From: Litorimonas sp046250185
GTDB taxonomy: Bacteria > Pseudomonadota > Alphaproteobacteria > Caulobacterales > Maricaulaceae
Reading direction: 5' to 3' (one strand)
Length of the DNA stretch: 64,000 nt
Assembly: GCF_046250185.1 (NCBI RefSeq)
Contig: NZ_CP176469.1
Positions 35,595 through 44,635 of this stretch are shown here, piece after piece. The notes beneath the pieces are model-generated. The model ran no database searches. It saw only the letters and a program-made list of their open reading frames with translations, and had not been told where the DNA came from. Numbering within the stretch: position 1 is the first letter of the stretch; each line of letters starts with the position of its first letter. The translations under genes and the position numbers were made by a program.

Positions 35595-35638
35595 GTATTT
35601 ACGCAGGAACGATAGCCCGCCCGCGACGTATCAATAAT

Positions 35639-36115
35639 ATGACACATACAAACACATCGCGTTTTTTGAAATCATCCATTGCTCTCGCGGCCTCTGCAAC
35701 GGCTTTGGCCATGCTTTCGCAAGCGCCTGCATTTGCGGCTAGCAAACCTCCGACGACGTCGCAGCTCACGATCAAAATCACAGGGTTTGAAGACCAATCG
35801 GGCCAAGTCCTGATCGCGCTTTTTAACAGCGCCGACAGCTATGACAGCGAGACAGCCTTCCGCGACGCAAAGATTGCGGTCACCCAAAAAACGGTCAAAA
35901 CGTCATTCGACGATCTGCCCGCCGGAACATATGCTTTCAAACTCTTCCACGACGCCGACGGTGACGGAGAATTAGATACAGACGGATTTGGAATCCCGTC
36001 AGAAGACTATTATTTCTCCAATGACGCATCCGATCCCTTCAGCGCACCAGAATGGGACGAAGCGCAATTTGACCTCACGAAAGCCAAAGTCACGAAACGC
36101 GTTCGGCTAGACTAG
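35639..36115 (+). CDS. Exported DUF2141 protein
   Basis: 158 residues. The signal peptide ends at AFA/ASKPP (~residue 33). The mature domain matches DUF2141: LTIKITGFEDQSGQVLIALFNS, then DDLPAGTYAFKLFHDADGDGELD and FGIPSEDYYFSND. The family is a small beta-sandwich of unknown role, probably periplasmic. The DADGDGELD stretch resembles a calcium-binding loop and is conserved in the family. It is flanked by terminators on both sides, so it is monocistronic. Confidence 0.88.
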   Translation: MTHTNTSRFLKSSIALAASATALAMLSQAPAFAASKPPTTSQLTIKITGFEDQSGQVLIALFNSADSYDSETAFRDAKIAVTQKTVKTSFDDLPAGTYAFKLFHDADGDGELDTDGFGIPSEDYYFSNDASDPFSAPEWDEAQFDLTKAKVTKRVRLD

Positions 36116-36139
36116 CCAACACACCAAATTTGACCACAG

Positions 36140-36176
36140 CCCCGCCTCTTTCTCCCCTAAAGAGGTGGGGTTTTTT
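36140..36176 (+). terminator. Strong intrinsic terminator after the DUF2141 gene
   Basis: A 12-bp stem CCCCGCCTCTTT/AAAGAGGTGGGG with one G-U pair and a 7-base loop is followed by six T. It ends only 18-30 bases before the candidate starts of the next gene. Confidence 0.95.
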
Positions 36177-36206
36177 ATATTGGGCTTTTGGTCTATGGAT
36201 CAGGCT

Positions 36207-36731
36207 ATGACTGATATTATCCTAGAAACCGAGCGCTTAATCCTCCGCCATGTCGATCCTGATAAGGATTTCGAAGCAATGGCCGATTGTTACTCCGATC
36301 CCGAAACCATGAAATATATTGGCGGCGAGACGATGAACCGCGCACAGGCGTGGCGCTCTATGGCGATGATGATGGGGCATCAACAAATGCGGGGCTTTTG
36401 TTTTATGTCCTGCATCGAAAAAGCGACGGGCGAGTGGGTAGGGCGCGTGGGGCCGTGGGCGCCCGAAGGTTGGCCTGCGCCGGAAGTCGGCTGGACGATC
36501 CACCGCAATCATTGGCGCAAAGGCTTCGCCAAAGAAGCCGGTCGCGCATGTATCGACTATGCTTTTGATACGCTCGGCTGGGACAAAGTGATTCATGTGA
36601 TCCAAGACGGCAATATCGGCTCGATGAAAACGGCCGAGGCATTGGGGTCAAAACGGCTATATTCCATGGACGGCATTCCCGAGGTGACGGACGAATTCTG
36701 CTGGATTTATGGGCAAGATAAGCCTTTATAG
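36207..36731 (+). CDS. GNAT-family N-acetyltransferase (RimJ/RimL-like)
   Basis: 174 residues from ATG 36207 (ATG 36195 also possible, adding four). TDIILETERLILRHV at the N-terminus, then EVGWTIHRNHWRKGFAKEAGRACIDYAFDTLG (acetyl-CoA loop, with R-K-G-F-A as the Q/R-x-x-G-x-A variant), and VIQDGNIGSMKTAEALG are the RimJ/RimL pattern. It should acetylate an amine, possibly a protein N-terminus or small molecule. It precedes a thioesterase gene by 56 bases. Confidence 0.88.
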   Translation: MTDIILETERLILRHVDPDKDFEAMADCYSDPETMKYIGGETMNRAQAWRSMAMMMGHQQMRGFCFMSCIEKATGEWVGRVGPWAPEGWPAPEVGWTIHRNHWRKGFAKEAGRACIDYAFDTLGWDKVIHVIQDGNIGSMKTAEALGSKRLYSMDGIPEVTDEFCWIYGQDKPL

Positions 36732-36787
36732 GCGCTGCTATAGGCGCTACGCCTGCGCCAATTCACTTGCCCTTGAAAGCTGAAACT

Positions 36788-37234
36788 ATGACCAAACCCC
36801 TTAAACCCAAGCGCGTGACTTCGGGCGAATTTGCGGGCTGGCAAAGCTGGCAAGCTGATGAGTATGAGGCCAAGACAGTGGGGCCGTTCTATCATCGGGT
36901 TGACGACGCAGGGTCTATCACGGCGATGCGGGTGGAAACGCGTCACCTTAATGGCGGGGGCGTCATGCATGGCGGCGCGTTAATGAGCTTTGCCGACGGG
37001 GCGCTCTTTAATATTTCTGAGGAGGTCATGGACGGCATTTACGGCGTTACGGTTACCATGAATTCAGAATTTCTCTCGGCGGCTAAGCTTGGCCAAATGC
37101 TAGAGGCGCGCGGCGACGTCTTGCGGGCAGGGCGGTCCCTGATTTTCGTGCGAGGCCTGATCACAGCGGACGGTGTGCCGTGCCTCAATTTCTCTGGCAC
37201 CATCAAGAAAATTAGGGCAAAGGCGCCGAGCTGA
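36788..37234 (+). CDS. PaaI-type hotdog thioesterase
   Basis: 148 residues from ATG 36788. The hotdog-fold motif HLNGGGVMHGGALMSFADGA, with the G-G-A-L-M-S-x-A-D signature, corresponds to the PaaI/YdiI 4HBT clade, in which an Asp or Asn and a Gly-rich helix act on acyl-CoA. VTVTMNSEFLSAAKLGQ follows as the third strand. The substrate is unknown. It is followed after 14 bases by a DUF2306 membrane protein. Confidence 0.87.
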   Translation: MTKPLKPKRVTSGEFAGWQSWQADEYEAKTVGPFYHRVDDAGSITAMRVETRHLNGGGVMHGGALMSFADGALFNISEEVMDGIYGVTVTMNSEFLSAAKLGQMLEARGDVLRAGRSLIFVRGLITADGVPCLNFSGTIKKIRAKAPS

Positions 37235-37248
37235 AATAGGAGCGCGCT

Positions 37249-37644
37249 ATGAATTGGACCGTTATACAAGAGGCCTCGCTCGTCATCCAAATCCACCTGG
37301 CAGCGGCGATGCTAGCGCTTGTGCTGGGAACACTGATGTGGATACGGCCCAAAGGCACGGCGAGTCACAAGTTTATTGGGCGCAGTTTTATTGGTCTGAT
37401 GGTTGTCACGGCGATCACAGCCATATTTATCAAGAACATCAATCAGGGTCAGTTAAGCTGGATACACATTTTCGTGCCGGTTACACTCATTGCGGCCTTT
37501 CAAGCTGTATATTTTATTCGCAAAAAGGATGTTCGCCGTCATAAACGCGTGGTCGCAGGCTTGTTTTTCGGCGCGCTGCTTATTCCGGGCATATTTACGC
37601 TCATGCCAGGGCGATTACTGCATGCGGCGATATTTGGTGGCTAA
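37249..37644 (+). CDS. DUF2306 membrane protein
   Basis: 131 residues with four hydrophobic helices. The motif H at HLAAAMLALVLGTLMW, then GTASHKFIGRSFIGLM, and RRHKRVVAGLFFGALLIPGIFTLMPGR match the DUF2306 family of small integral membrane proteins. Conserved His residues in helices suggest haem or metal contact, but the function is unknown. It is likely in one unit with the GNAT and thioesterase genes. Confidence 0.8.
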   Translation: MNWTVIQEASLVIQIHLAAAMLALVLGTLMWIRPKGTASHKFIGRSFIGLMVVTAITAIFIKNINQGQLSWIHIFVPVTLIAAFQAVYFIRKKDVRRHKRVVAGLFFGALLIPGIFTLMPGRLLHAAIFGG

Positions 37645-37679
37645 TCGCACATCGTGCCCTAAAAACCGTCTTTGAACGG

Positions 37680-37708
37680 TTGCGGTGCGTATTCAGGCTG
37701 ACTATAAG
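37680..37708 (+). promoter_or_regulatory. Candidate sigma-70 promoter of the sucCDAB operon
   Basis: TTGCGG (37680-37685), a 17-base spacer and TATAAG (37703-37708). The predicted transcript start is near 37715, so the leader would be about 60 bases and would contain the hairpin at 37724-37747. Confidence 0.5.
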
Positions 37709-37723
37709 TTTATGCAAAGATGC

Positions 37724-37747
37724 GAGGCTCCATTTGGGGCCTCTTTT
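37724..37747 (+). terminator. Terminator-like hairpin in the sucC leader (candidate attenuator)
   Basis: GAGGCTCC, loop ATTT, GGGGCCTC, then TTTT: an 8-bp stem with one G-U pair. The sucC ATG is 28 bases downstream, too close for a complete promoter between them, so the element probably lies in the operon's own leader. Confidence 0.65.
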
Positions 37748-37775
37748 AGTGATTAGCCAGCGAGAAAGAGTTTCC

Positions 37776-38969
37776 ATGAATATCCACGAATATCAGGGCA
37801 AAGCTGTCCTCAAAGAGATCGGCGCACCCGTATCTAAAGGGATCGCGATTTTTGATGCGTCTGAGGCGAAAGCCGCAGCTGAAAAGCTCGGCGGCCCGCT
37901 CTGGGTGGTGAAATCTCAAATTCATGCTGGTGGACGCGGCAAAGGCAAATTTATCGGCGCTGACAAAGATGCCAAAGGCGGCGTGCGTCTGGCTTTCTCC
38001 ATCGACGACGTGGTCAAGAACGCGAAGGAAATGCTCGGCGAATACCTTGTCACAGAGCAAACGGACGACAATGGCAAGCAAGTCAACCGACTCTATATCG
38101 AAGACGGATCCGACATTGACCGCGAGCTATATCTCTCCATCATCATCAACCGCGAAACATCGCGCGTGTCCTTCATTGTCTCGACCGAAGGCGGTATGGA
38201 TATTGAGGCGGTCGCGCATGACACCCCTGAAAAAGTGATCAACTTCGACATTGATCCCGCGACAGGCTTCATGCCGCATCACGGCCGCACTCTGGCCAAA
38301 GCGCTCGACCTCAAAGGCGATCTGGCTAAGCAAGCGAACAAGCTGGGCAAGATTTTGTATAACGGCTTCCTCGCCAAAGACATGGCGATGCTGGAGATTA
38401 ACCCGCTGATCGTGACCGAAGATCAGCGTCTACATTGCCTCGATGCGAAGATCAGCTTTGACGAAAACGCGCTCTACCGTCATCCCGACATTCAAGAGCT
38501 GCGCGACATCACCGAGGAAGACAGCAAAGAAACCGAAGCCAAGAAATACGACCTTTCCTATGTGGCGCTAGACGGCAATATTGGCTGTATGGTCAACGGC
38601 GCTGGCCTTGCGATGAGCACGATGGATATCATCAAGCTCTACGGCGCAGAGCCTGCCAACTTCCTCGATGTGGGCGGCGGCGCGACGAAAGAAAACATTG
38701 TGGCCGCGTTTAAAATTCTAACGTCTGACGACAAAGTCGAAGGCATCCTGATCAACATCTTCGGCGGCATCATGAAATGCGATGTCATCGCCCAAGGCAC
38801 AGTCGACGCGGTCAAAGAAGTCGGCCTCGAAGTACCGCTCGTCGTCCGCCTCGAAGGCACAAACGTCGAAGCGGGTAAAAAGATCATCAATGAAAGCGGC
38901 CTGAACGTCATCGCAGCCGATGACCTCGACGATGCCGCGCAGAAGATTGTCGCGGCTGTCAAAGCTTAA
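37776..38969 (+). CDS. sucC: Succinyl-CoA synthetase (ADP-forming) subunit beta
   Basis: 397 residues from ATG 37776 (GAGAAAGAG upstream). With SucD it converts succinyl-CoA to succinate, making ATP or GTP. MNIHEYQGKAVLKEIGAPV, the ATP-grasp KSQIHAGGRGKGKF, LEINPLIVTED (Mg2+ ligands) and FLDVGGGATKENIVAAFK are diagnostic. It is first gene of sucC-sucD-sucA-sucB; in enterobacteria the order is sucABCD. The upstream leader contains a terminator-like hairpin. Confidence 0.97.
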   Translation: MNIHEYQGKAVLKEIGAPVSKGIAIFDASEAKAAAEKLGGPLWVVKSQIHAGGRGKGKFIGADKDAKGGVRLAFSIDDVVKNAKEMLGEYLVTEQTDDNGKQVNRLYIEDGSDIDRELYLSIIINRETSRVSFIVSTEGGMDIEAVAHDTPEKVINFDIDPATGFMPHHGRTLAKALDLKGDLAKQANKLGKILYNGFLAKDMAMLEINPLIVTEDQRLHCLDAKISFDENALYRHPDIQELRDITEEDSKETEAKKYDLSYVALDGNIGCMVNGAGLAMSTMDIIKLYGAEPANFLDVGGGATKENIVAAFKILTSDDKVEGILINIFGGIMKCDVIAQGTVDAVKEVGLEVPLVVRLEGTNVEAGKKIINESGLNVIAADDLDDAAQKIVAAVKA

Positions 38970-39003
38970 GCCCGACCCAGATATAAGATCGAAGAGATAA
39001 AAA

Positions 39004-39888
39004 ATGTCAGTATTAATTAATAAAGATACCAAAGTTATCACGCAGGGTATGACGGGCAAGACCGGCACGTTCCATACGGAGCAAGCCATCGAGTACGGCA
39101 CCAAAATGGTTGGTGGTGTGACCCCCGGCAAAGGCGGCACGACGCATATCGGCTTGCCGAACTTTGACACTGTGGCGGAAGCCAAGCACGCGACAGGCGC
39201 GACGGCGTCAGTGATCTATGTCCCGCCGCCCTTCGCGGCCGACTCGATCTTGGAAGCGATCGACGCGGAGATGGAATTAATTATCGCGATTACTGAGGGC
39301 ATCCCTGTCTCTGATATGATCCCTGTCAAGCGCGCTTTGGTGGGGTCTAAGTCCCGCCTGATCGGTCCGAACTGCCCTGGCGTTTTGACCCCAAATGAGT
39401 GCAAAATCGGCATCATGCCAGGCAAGATTTTCAAAAAAGGGTCCTGCGGCGTGGTCTCGCGCTCTGGCACTTTGACATACGAAGCCGTATTCCAAACCAC
39501 GCAAGTCGGGCTCGGCCAGACGACAGCGATTGGCATTGGCGGCGACCCGATTAACGGCACAAATTTCATCGACTGCCTTGAGCTTTTCCTTCACGATGAC
39601 GACACAAAGCAAATCATCATGATCGGCGAAATCGGCGGCTCTGCCGAAGAAGAGGCTGCGGAATATATCGCTCATATGGCCAAGAAGGGTATCAAGAAGC
39701 CGATGGTCGGATTCATCGCAGGCCGCACTGCGCCTCCGGGTCGCACGATGGGCCATGCAGGCGCGATCGTGTCTGGCGGCAAAGGCGGCGCAGAAGATAA
39801 GATTGCGGCAATGGAAAAAGCGGGTATCCGCGTATCCGACAGCCCAGCGAAATTGGGCGTCACTATGATGGATGTTCTCAAAGGCTAG
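39004..39888 (+). CDS. sucD: Succinyl-CoA synthetase subunit alpha
   Basis: 294 residues. The subunit holds the CoA site and the phospho-His. VITQGMTGKTGTFHTEQAI and GVTPGKGGTTH form the CoA-binding domain; GRTAPPGRTMGHAGAIVSGGK contains the active His. It follows sucC by 34 bases and leads to sucA after 68 bases. The short stretch before sucA contains several GGGCTAAG-like repeats. Confidence 0.97.
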   Translation: MSVLINKDTKVITQGMTGKTGTFHTEQAIEYGTKMVGGVTPGKGGTTHIGLPNFDTVAEAKHATGATASVIYVPPPFAADSILEAIDAEMELIIAITEGIPVSDMIPVKRALVGSKSRLIGPNCPGVLTPNECKIGIMPGKIFKKGSCGVVSRSGTLTYEAVFQTTQVGLGQTTAIGIGGDPINGTNFIDCLELFLHDDDTKQIIMIGEIGGSAEEEAAEYIAHMAKKGIKKPMVGFIAGRTAPPGRTMGHAGAIVSGGKGGAEDKIAAMEKAGIRVSDSPAKLGVTMMDVLKG

Positions 39889-39956
39889 GGCTTAAGGTAA
39901 GGGCTCAAGGGCTAAGACCAAATACGGGCTAAGGCCGAAACACGAAAGACAAGACT

Positions 39957-42923
39957 ATGGCGGACAAAGCTAGGTCGGACCAAAACCAGCAAATGATCGA
40001 CACACTGTTCTTGGACGGCGCCAACGCTGTTTATCTGGAACAAATGCAAGCGCGTTACACGGAAAACCCGCGCTCTGTTGATCCCAGCTGGCAAGCTTAT
40101 TTCGCAAATCTAGGCGACGATGCGGCCTCTGTGAAGAAAACGGCTGATGGTCCTGTGTGGAAGAAAACGAATTGGCCCGTTGATCCCAATGGCGAGCTTA
40201 CCTCTGCTCTGACAGGGGATTGGGGGGTTGATCCGTCCGCCGTTGCCGAGAAAATATCTGCCAAAATGCCAGCGGCGTCTGCGGATGAATTGCAACGTGC
40301 CGCGAAGGACTCGCTGGGTGCATTGATGCTGATACGGGCGCACCGTATGCGCGGGCATTTAATTGCCGATCTTGATCCGCTCGATCTACAAAAAACGCCG
40401 CCCCATGATGAATTAAAGCCTGAGACTTACGGCTTCCACGCCGAAGATATGGACCGCGATATTTTTATCGATGGTGTGTTGGGGCTTGAATATGCCACGC
40501 TCAATCAAATCCTCGAAATCGTCCGCCGCACCTATTGCGGCACGTTCGGGATTCAATTCATGCATGTGTCTGACCCGACCGAGAAGCTATGGCTGCAAGA
40601 ACGTATTGAAGGCCCCGATAAAGAAATTAGTTTTTCCAAAGAAGGTCGCATGGCTATTTTGCAGAAATTAATTGAAGCGGAAGCGTTCGAGCAATTAATT
40701 CACAAACGCTATCCGGGGACAAAGCGTTTCGGTTTGGACGGCGCAGAAAGCCTCCTGCCAGCGCTGGAGCAAATCATCAAGCGCGGCGGTGCGTTGGGTT
40801 TAAAAGACATCAATTTTGGCATGCCGCACCGTGGCCGCCTCAACGTCATGGCGTCAGTCATGCAAAAGCCTTATTCCGCGATTTTCTACGAATTCCTCGG
40901 GGGGGTCGCATCGGGGTCAGAAGACTTCGGCTCTGGTGACGTCAAATATCACTTGGGCGTATCAGATGATCGTGAATTTGACGGGAATTCTGTCCATCTC
41001 TCCCTCGCGCCAAATCCTTCTCATTTGGAAGTTGTTGCGCCTGTCGTGATCGGCAAAGCCCGCGCAAAACAGCAAATGGCCTCTGGCACATATCGCTCGC
41101 ACAATCCCGAAGAAGTCATGGCAGTTATTTTGCACGGCGACAGCGCATTTGCGGGGCAGGGCGTGGTCATGGAAACAATGCAGATGAGCCAGCTCGAAGG
41201 CTACCGCACGGGCGGCACAATCCATGTAATCGTCAATAACCAGATCGGCTTTACCACGACTCCGTCCGAGTATCGCTCGGGTCAATATTGTTCTGACGTA
41301 GCGTTTATGGTCGAAGCACCTGTCTTCCACGTCAATGGCGATGACCCAGAATCTGTCGTTTTTGCCGCGCGGGTTGCCACAGAATATCGCCAGAAGTTTG
41401 GCAAAGATGTCGTGTTGGATATTATCTGCTACCGCCGCTACGGCCATAATGAAGGCGATGATCCGTCCTTCACGCAGCCGCTCATGTATCAGGCGATTGA
41501 CGGAAAGCAGACAACACGTGAAATTTATGCGCAGCGTTTGGTCGCGCAAGGCGATATTACAGAGGCCGAACACACCAAGCTTGTCGAAGAATTCTACACT
41601 TACCTTGATCAAGAATTCGACAAAGCGAAATCCTATGAGACCAAAGAGCCAGACTGGCTACAAGGTGTTTGGAAAGGGATTTCCTTGCCGACAGAAAAAG
41701 ACGGAAAGCGTCCGGGCGATACATCGGTCAGCCTCGAAACGCTGCAGAATATAGGTAAAAAAATCACGGCTTTGCCGAATTCGGTCAACATCCATCGCAC
41801 GCTCAAGCGTATCATTAAAGCGCGGGCGGACAAGATTGAAGCAGGCGAAGGCATTGATTGGGGCCTCGCCGAACATCTCGCTTTTGGCACGCTCATCACG
41901 GAGGGTCACCCCGTGCGCCTGTCTGGGCAAGACAGTGAACGCGGCACATTTAGTCAGCGTCAGTCACATTTCATCGACCAAAAGGACGAGCATAAATATA
42001 CCCCGCTTAACAATCTGTCACCTGATCAGGAATACTACCAAGTCCTCAACTCGCATCTGTCAGAAGAAGCGGTGCTAGGATTCGAATATGGATTTTCAAC
42101 CGCCGCGCCGCACGCGCTCACGATATGGGAAGCGCAATTTGGCGATTTTGCCAATGGCGCGCAGGTTATGGTGGATCAATTTATTAGCTCGGCGGAACAG
42201 AAATGGCTACGTATGTCGGGCCTCGTAATGTTGCTCCCGCATGGCTATGAAGGTCAGGGGCCAGAACATTCCTCCGCCCGGTTGGAGCGCTATCTGCAAA
42301 TGTGTGCCGAGGATAATATGCAGGTGACGAATATTTCGACACCGTCTAATTATTTCCATGCGCTGCGCCGTCAGGTGAAACGTAACTTCCGCAAACCGCT
42401 CATCAATATGAGCCCAAAATCGCTCCTGCGGCACAAACTCTGCGTCTCGACATTGGCGGAAATGGCAGACGGGTCGGAATTCCACCGTGTGTTATGGGAC
42501 GATGCGCAATACAAGCCAGAAATGACCGAGATTAAATTGGTCGCGGATAAAGAGATCAAGCGGGTCATTATATGTTCGGGCAAAGTCTATTTCGATTTGT
42601 TTGAGGAACGCGAGAAACAGGGCCGCAATGACGTTTACTTGATGCGGGTCGAGCAGCTCTATCCCTATCCCGACGACGCGATGCAAGAGGAGCTTAAACG
42701 CTTCAAAAATGCCGATATGGTGTGGTGCCAAGAAGAGCCGAAGAATATGGGTGCTTGGGCCTTTATCGAGCCCTTTATTGAAGAGAGCCTCATCGCGATC
42801 AAAGCCAAGAACACACGCCCGCGCTATGTAGGTCGCGCAGCTGCGGCCTCGACGGCGACAGGTATTGCGGCTAAACATAAAAAAGAACAGCAAGCCATCC
42901 TCGATGGCGCTTTTGCGAAGTAG
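39957..42923 (+). CDS. sucA: 2-Oxoglutarate dehydrogenase E1 component
   Basis: 988 residues. This thiamine-diphosphate enzyme decarboxylates 2-oxoglutarate and passes the succinyl group to the E2. The N-terminal E2-binding motif is FLDGANAVYLEQMQARYTENPRSVDPSWQAYF. A long linker is followed by the dehydrogenase core: MPHRGRLNVMASV, the ThDP/Mg2+ region HGDSAFAGQGVVMET...GGTIHVIVNNQIGFTT, YRRYGHNEGDDPSFTQP, and the C-terminal MLLPHGYEGQGPEHSSARLERYLQ. The length is normal. sucB starts six bases after its stop. Confidence 0.97.
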   Translation: MADKARSDQNQQMIDTLFLDGANAVYLEQMQARYTENPRSVDPSWQAYFANLGDDAASVKKTADGPVWKKTNWPVDPNGELTSALTGDWGVDPSAVAEKISAKMPAASADELQRAAKDSLGALMLIRAHRMRGHLIADLDPLDLQKTPPHDELKPETYGFHAEDMDRDIFIDGVLGLEYATLNQILEIVRRTYCGTFGIQFMHVSDPTEKLWLQERIEGPDKEISFSKEGRMAILQKLIEAEAFEQLIHKRYPGTKRFGLDGAESLLPALEQIIKRGGALGLKDINFGMPHRGRLNVMASVMQKPYSAIFYEFLGGVASGSEDFGSGDVKYHLGVSDDREFDGNSVHLSLAPNPSHLEVVAPVVIGKARAKQQMASGTYRSHNPEEVMAVILHGDSAFAGQGVVMETMQMSQLEGYRTGGTIHVIVNNQIGFTTTPSEYRSGQYCSDVAFMVEAPVFHVNGDDPESVVFAARVATEYRQKFGKDVVLDIICYRRYGHNEGDDPSFTQPLMYQAIDGKQTTREIYAQRLVAQGDITEAEHTKLVEEFYTYLDQEFDKAKSYETKEPDWLQGVWKGISLPTEKDGKRPGDTSVSLETLQNIGKKITALPNSVNIHRTLKRIIKARADKIEAGEGIDWGLAEHLAFGTLITEGHPVRLSGQDSERGTFSQRQSHFIDQKDEHKYTPLNNLSPDQEYYQVLNSHLSEEAVLGFEYGFSTAAPHALTIWEAQFGDFANGAQVMVDQFISSAEQKWLRMSGLVMLLPHGYEGQGPEHSSARLERYLQMCAEDNMQVTNISTPSNYFHALRRQVKRNFRKPLINMSPKSLLRHKLCVSTLAEMADGSEFHRVLWDDAQYKPEMTEIKLVADKEIKRVIICSGKVYFDLFEEREKQGRNDVYLMRVEQLYPYPDDAMQEELKRFKNADMVWCQEEPKNMGAWAFIEPFIEESLIAIKAKNTRPRYVGRAAAASTATGIAAKHKKEQQAILDGAFAK

Positions 42924-42929
42924 AAAAAT

Positions 42930-44504
42930 ATGACTGATATCACAATCCCAAATGTCGGCGAATCCGTCTCCGAAGTTACCATTGCAACTTGGTTTAAAAA
43001 AGTTGGTGACACGATCAAAAAGGACGAACCTTTGGTGGAGTTGGAAACAGATAAGGCGGCGCAAGAACTCGTCGCGCCTGAAGACGGGACGCTGGAAGAA
43101 ATTCTGGTTGCCGAGGGTGATGTCGCCACAATCGGTCAGTTGATCGCAAAGCTCGGCAGCGGGTCTGGAAAGTCTGCAACAGCTGCGCCCAAAGGTGACG
43201 CTGAAGTGAAAGCGCAGACAGAAGCGCCAAACAGCGCCAAGTCTTCTTCTGGCGGCGCGTCGATTGATATTGACGTACCAAATGTCGGCGAGTCTGTATC
43301 AGAAGTGACAATCGCTACTTGGATGGTGAAAGTCGGCGACGCGGTCGAAAAAGATCAACCGATTGTCGAGTTGGAAACTGACAAAGCGGCGCAAGAACTG
43401 GTTGCTCCGCGCTCTGGTGTCATTCAAGAAATTCTGGTCTCCGAAGGCGATGTTGCGACGGTCGGTCAAACGCTGGCCAAACTCGGTGAGAGCGATTCTG
43501 ACGCGCCTCCGGGCGTGCAGCCTAAAGGTGCCGGCGATGAAGGCGGTGCGGGCGGCGAACTGCCCGAAGTCCCCCCAACCAATGCCCCCGCTGGGTCTGG
43601 CGGCAAACCGCCCATGCCAGCCGCCAATCGCGTGATCGCAGAACATAATCTCGACGCGTCTAAAATATCAGGCTCTGGCAAAGATGGTCGCGTGACCAAA
43701 GGCGATGCGCTGGCTGCGAATGCAGCGGGTAATGCAGGCCTTAAAGCGCCAACCGCCAGCCAGTCACCTGCGCCTGCAGCCACGAAAGCGCCGCGCGCAG
43801 ACAACCCGCGTGAAGAGCGTGTCCGCATGAGCCGTATTCGCCAAACAATCGCGCGCCGATTGAAAGAAGCACAAAATACAGCGGCCATGCTAACGACCTA
43901 TAATGAGGCCGATATGAGCCACATCATGGCGATGCGCAGCGACTATAAAGAGCTGTTCCTCAAGAAGCACGGTGTCAAGCTCGGCTTTATGAGCTTCTTC
44001 GTTAAAGCGTGCGTGCAAGCGTTGAAGGACGTGCCGTCTGTGAACGCAGAGATTGACGGGACAGATATCATCTACAAGAACTACTATGATATTTCTGTCG
44101 CTGTCGGCACGGATAAAGGTCTTGTTGTCCCCGTGCTACGCGATGCCGATGAGCTATCGCTCGGCGGAATTGAAAAAGGTATTGGTGCCCTCGGCAAGAA
44201 AGCCCGCGAGGGGCAACTCTCAATGGACGACATGTCGGGCGGGACATTCACGATCTCCAATGGCGGCGTCTATGGCTCGCTGATGAGTTCGCCAATTCTA
44301 AACCCGCCGCAATCCGGTATCCTGGGCATGCACAAGATTGAGAAACGCGCCGTTGTGATTGACGATCAAATCGTCATTCGTCCGATGATGTATCTCGCTC
44401 TGTCCTATGATCACCGTATTGTTGACGGGAAAGAGGCTGTGACCTTCCTCGTGCGGGTTAAAGAATGTCTCGAAGATCCGGAACGCCTCTTGCTCGATCT
44501 CTAA
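42930..44504 (+). CDS. sucB: 2-Oxoglutarate dehydrogenase E2 with two lipoyl domains
   Basis: 524 residues. The dihydrolipoyl succinyltransferase carries two N-terminal lipoyl domains, with lipoyl Lys in ETDKA at K42 and K152, exactly 110 residues apart and nearly identical (NVGESVSEVTIAT and ELETDKAAQELVAP in both). They are joined by Ala/Pro/Glu linkers. A peripheral subunit-binding domain follows (NRVIAEHNLDASKISGSGKDGRV), then the catalytic domain ending SYDHRIVDGKEAVTFL with the active His and Asp. Most SucB proteins have one lipoyl domain (~400-420 residues), so this is an enlarged form. An acetyltransferase role is less likely given the sucA partner. Confidence 0.93.
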   Translation: MTDITIPNVGESVSEVTIATWFKKVGDTIKKDEPLVELETDKAAQELVAPEDGTLEEILVAEGDVATIGQLIAKLGSGSGKSATAAPKGDAEVKAQTEAPNSAKSSSGGASIDIDVPNVGESVSEVTIATWMVKVGDAVEKDQPIVELETDKAAQELVAPRSGVIQEILVSEGDVATVGQTLAKLGESDSDAPPGVQPKGAGDEGGAGGELPEVPPTNAPAGSGGKPPMPAANRVIAEHNLDASKISGSGKDGRVTKGDALAANAAGNAGLKAPTASQSPAPAATKAPRADNPREERVRMSRIRQTIARRLKEAQNTAAMLTTYNEADMSHIMAMRSDYKELFLKKHGVKLGFMSFFVKACVQALKDVPSVNAEIDGTDIIYKNYYDISVAVGTDKGLVVPVLRDADELSLGGIEKGIGALGKKAREGQLSMDDMSGGTFTISNGGVYGSLMSSPILNPPQSGILGMHKIEKRAVVIDDQIVIRPMMYLALSYDHRIVDGKEAVTFLVRVKECLEDPERLLLDL

Positions 44505-44635
44505 TATCCGATCTCTCATATCAGAGCCGTTTTTCTCAAGGTTTTGTTAACAATGAGTTTTCACGGCCTAGAAAGACCTCTTTGCTAGTCTTTTTCTATT
44601 GCGTCGATGTGGGCGCGTGGATGAGAGATGAGTTT

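Noticed and set aside
37664..37681. AACCGT-N6-ACGGTT hairpin
   Set aside because: It has a U-run only towards the minus strand, where no gene ends; it also overlaps the candidate sucC -35 element.
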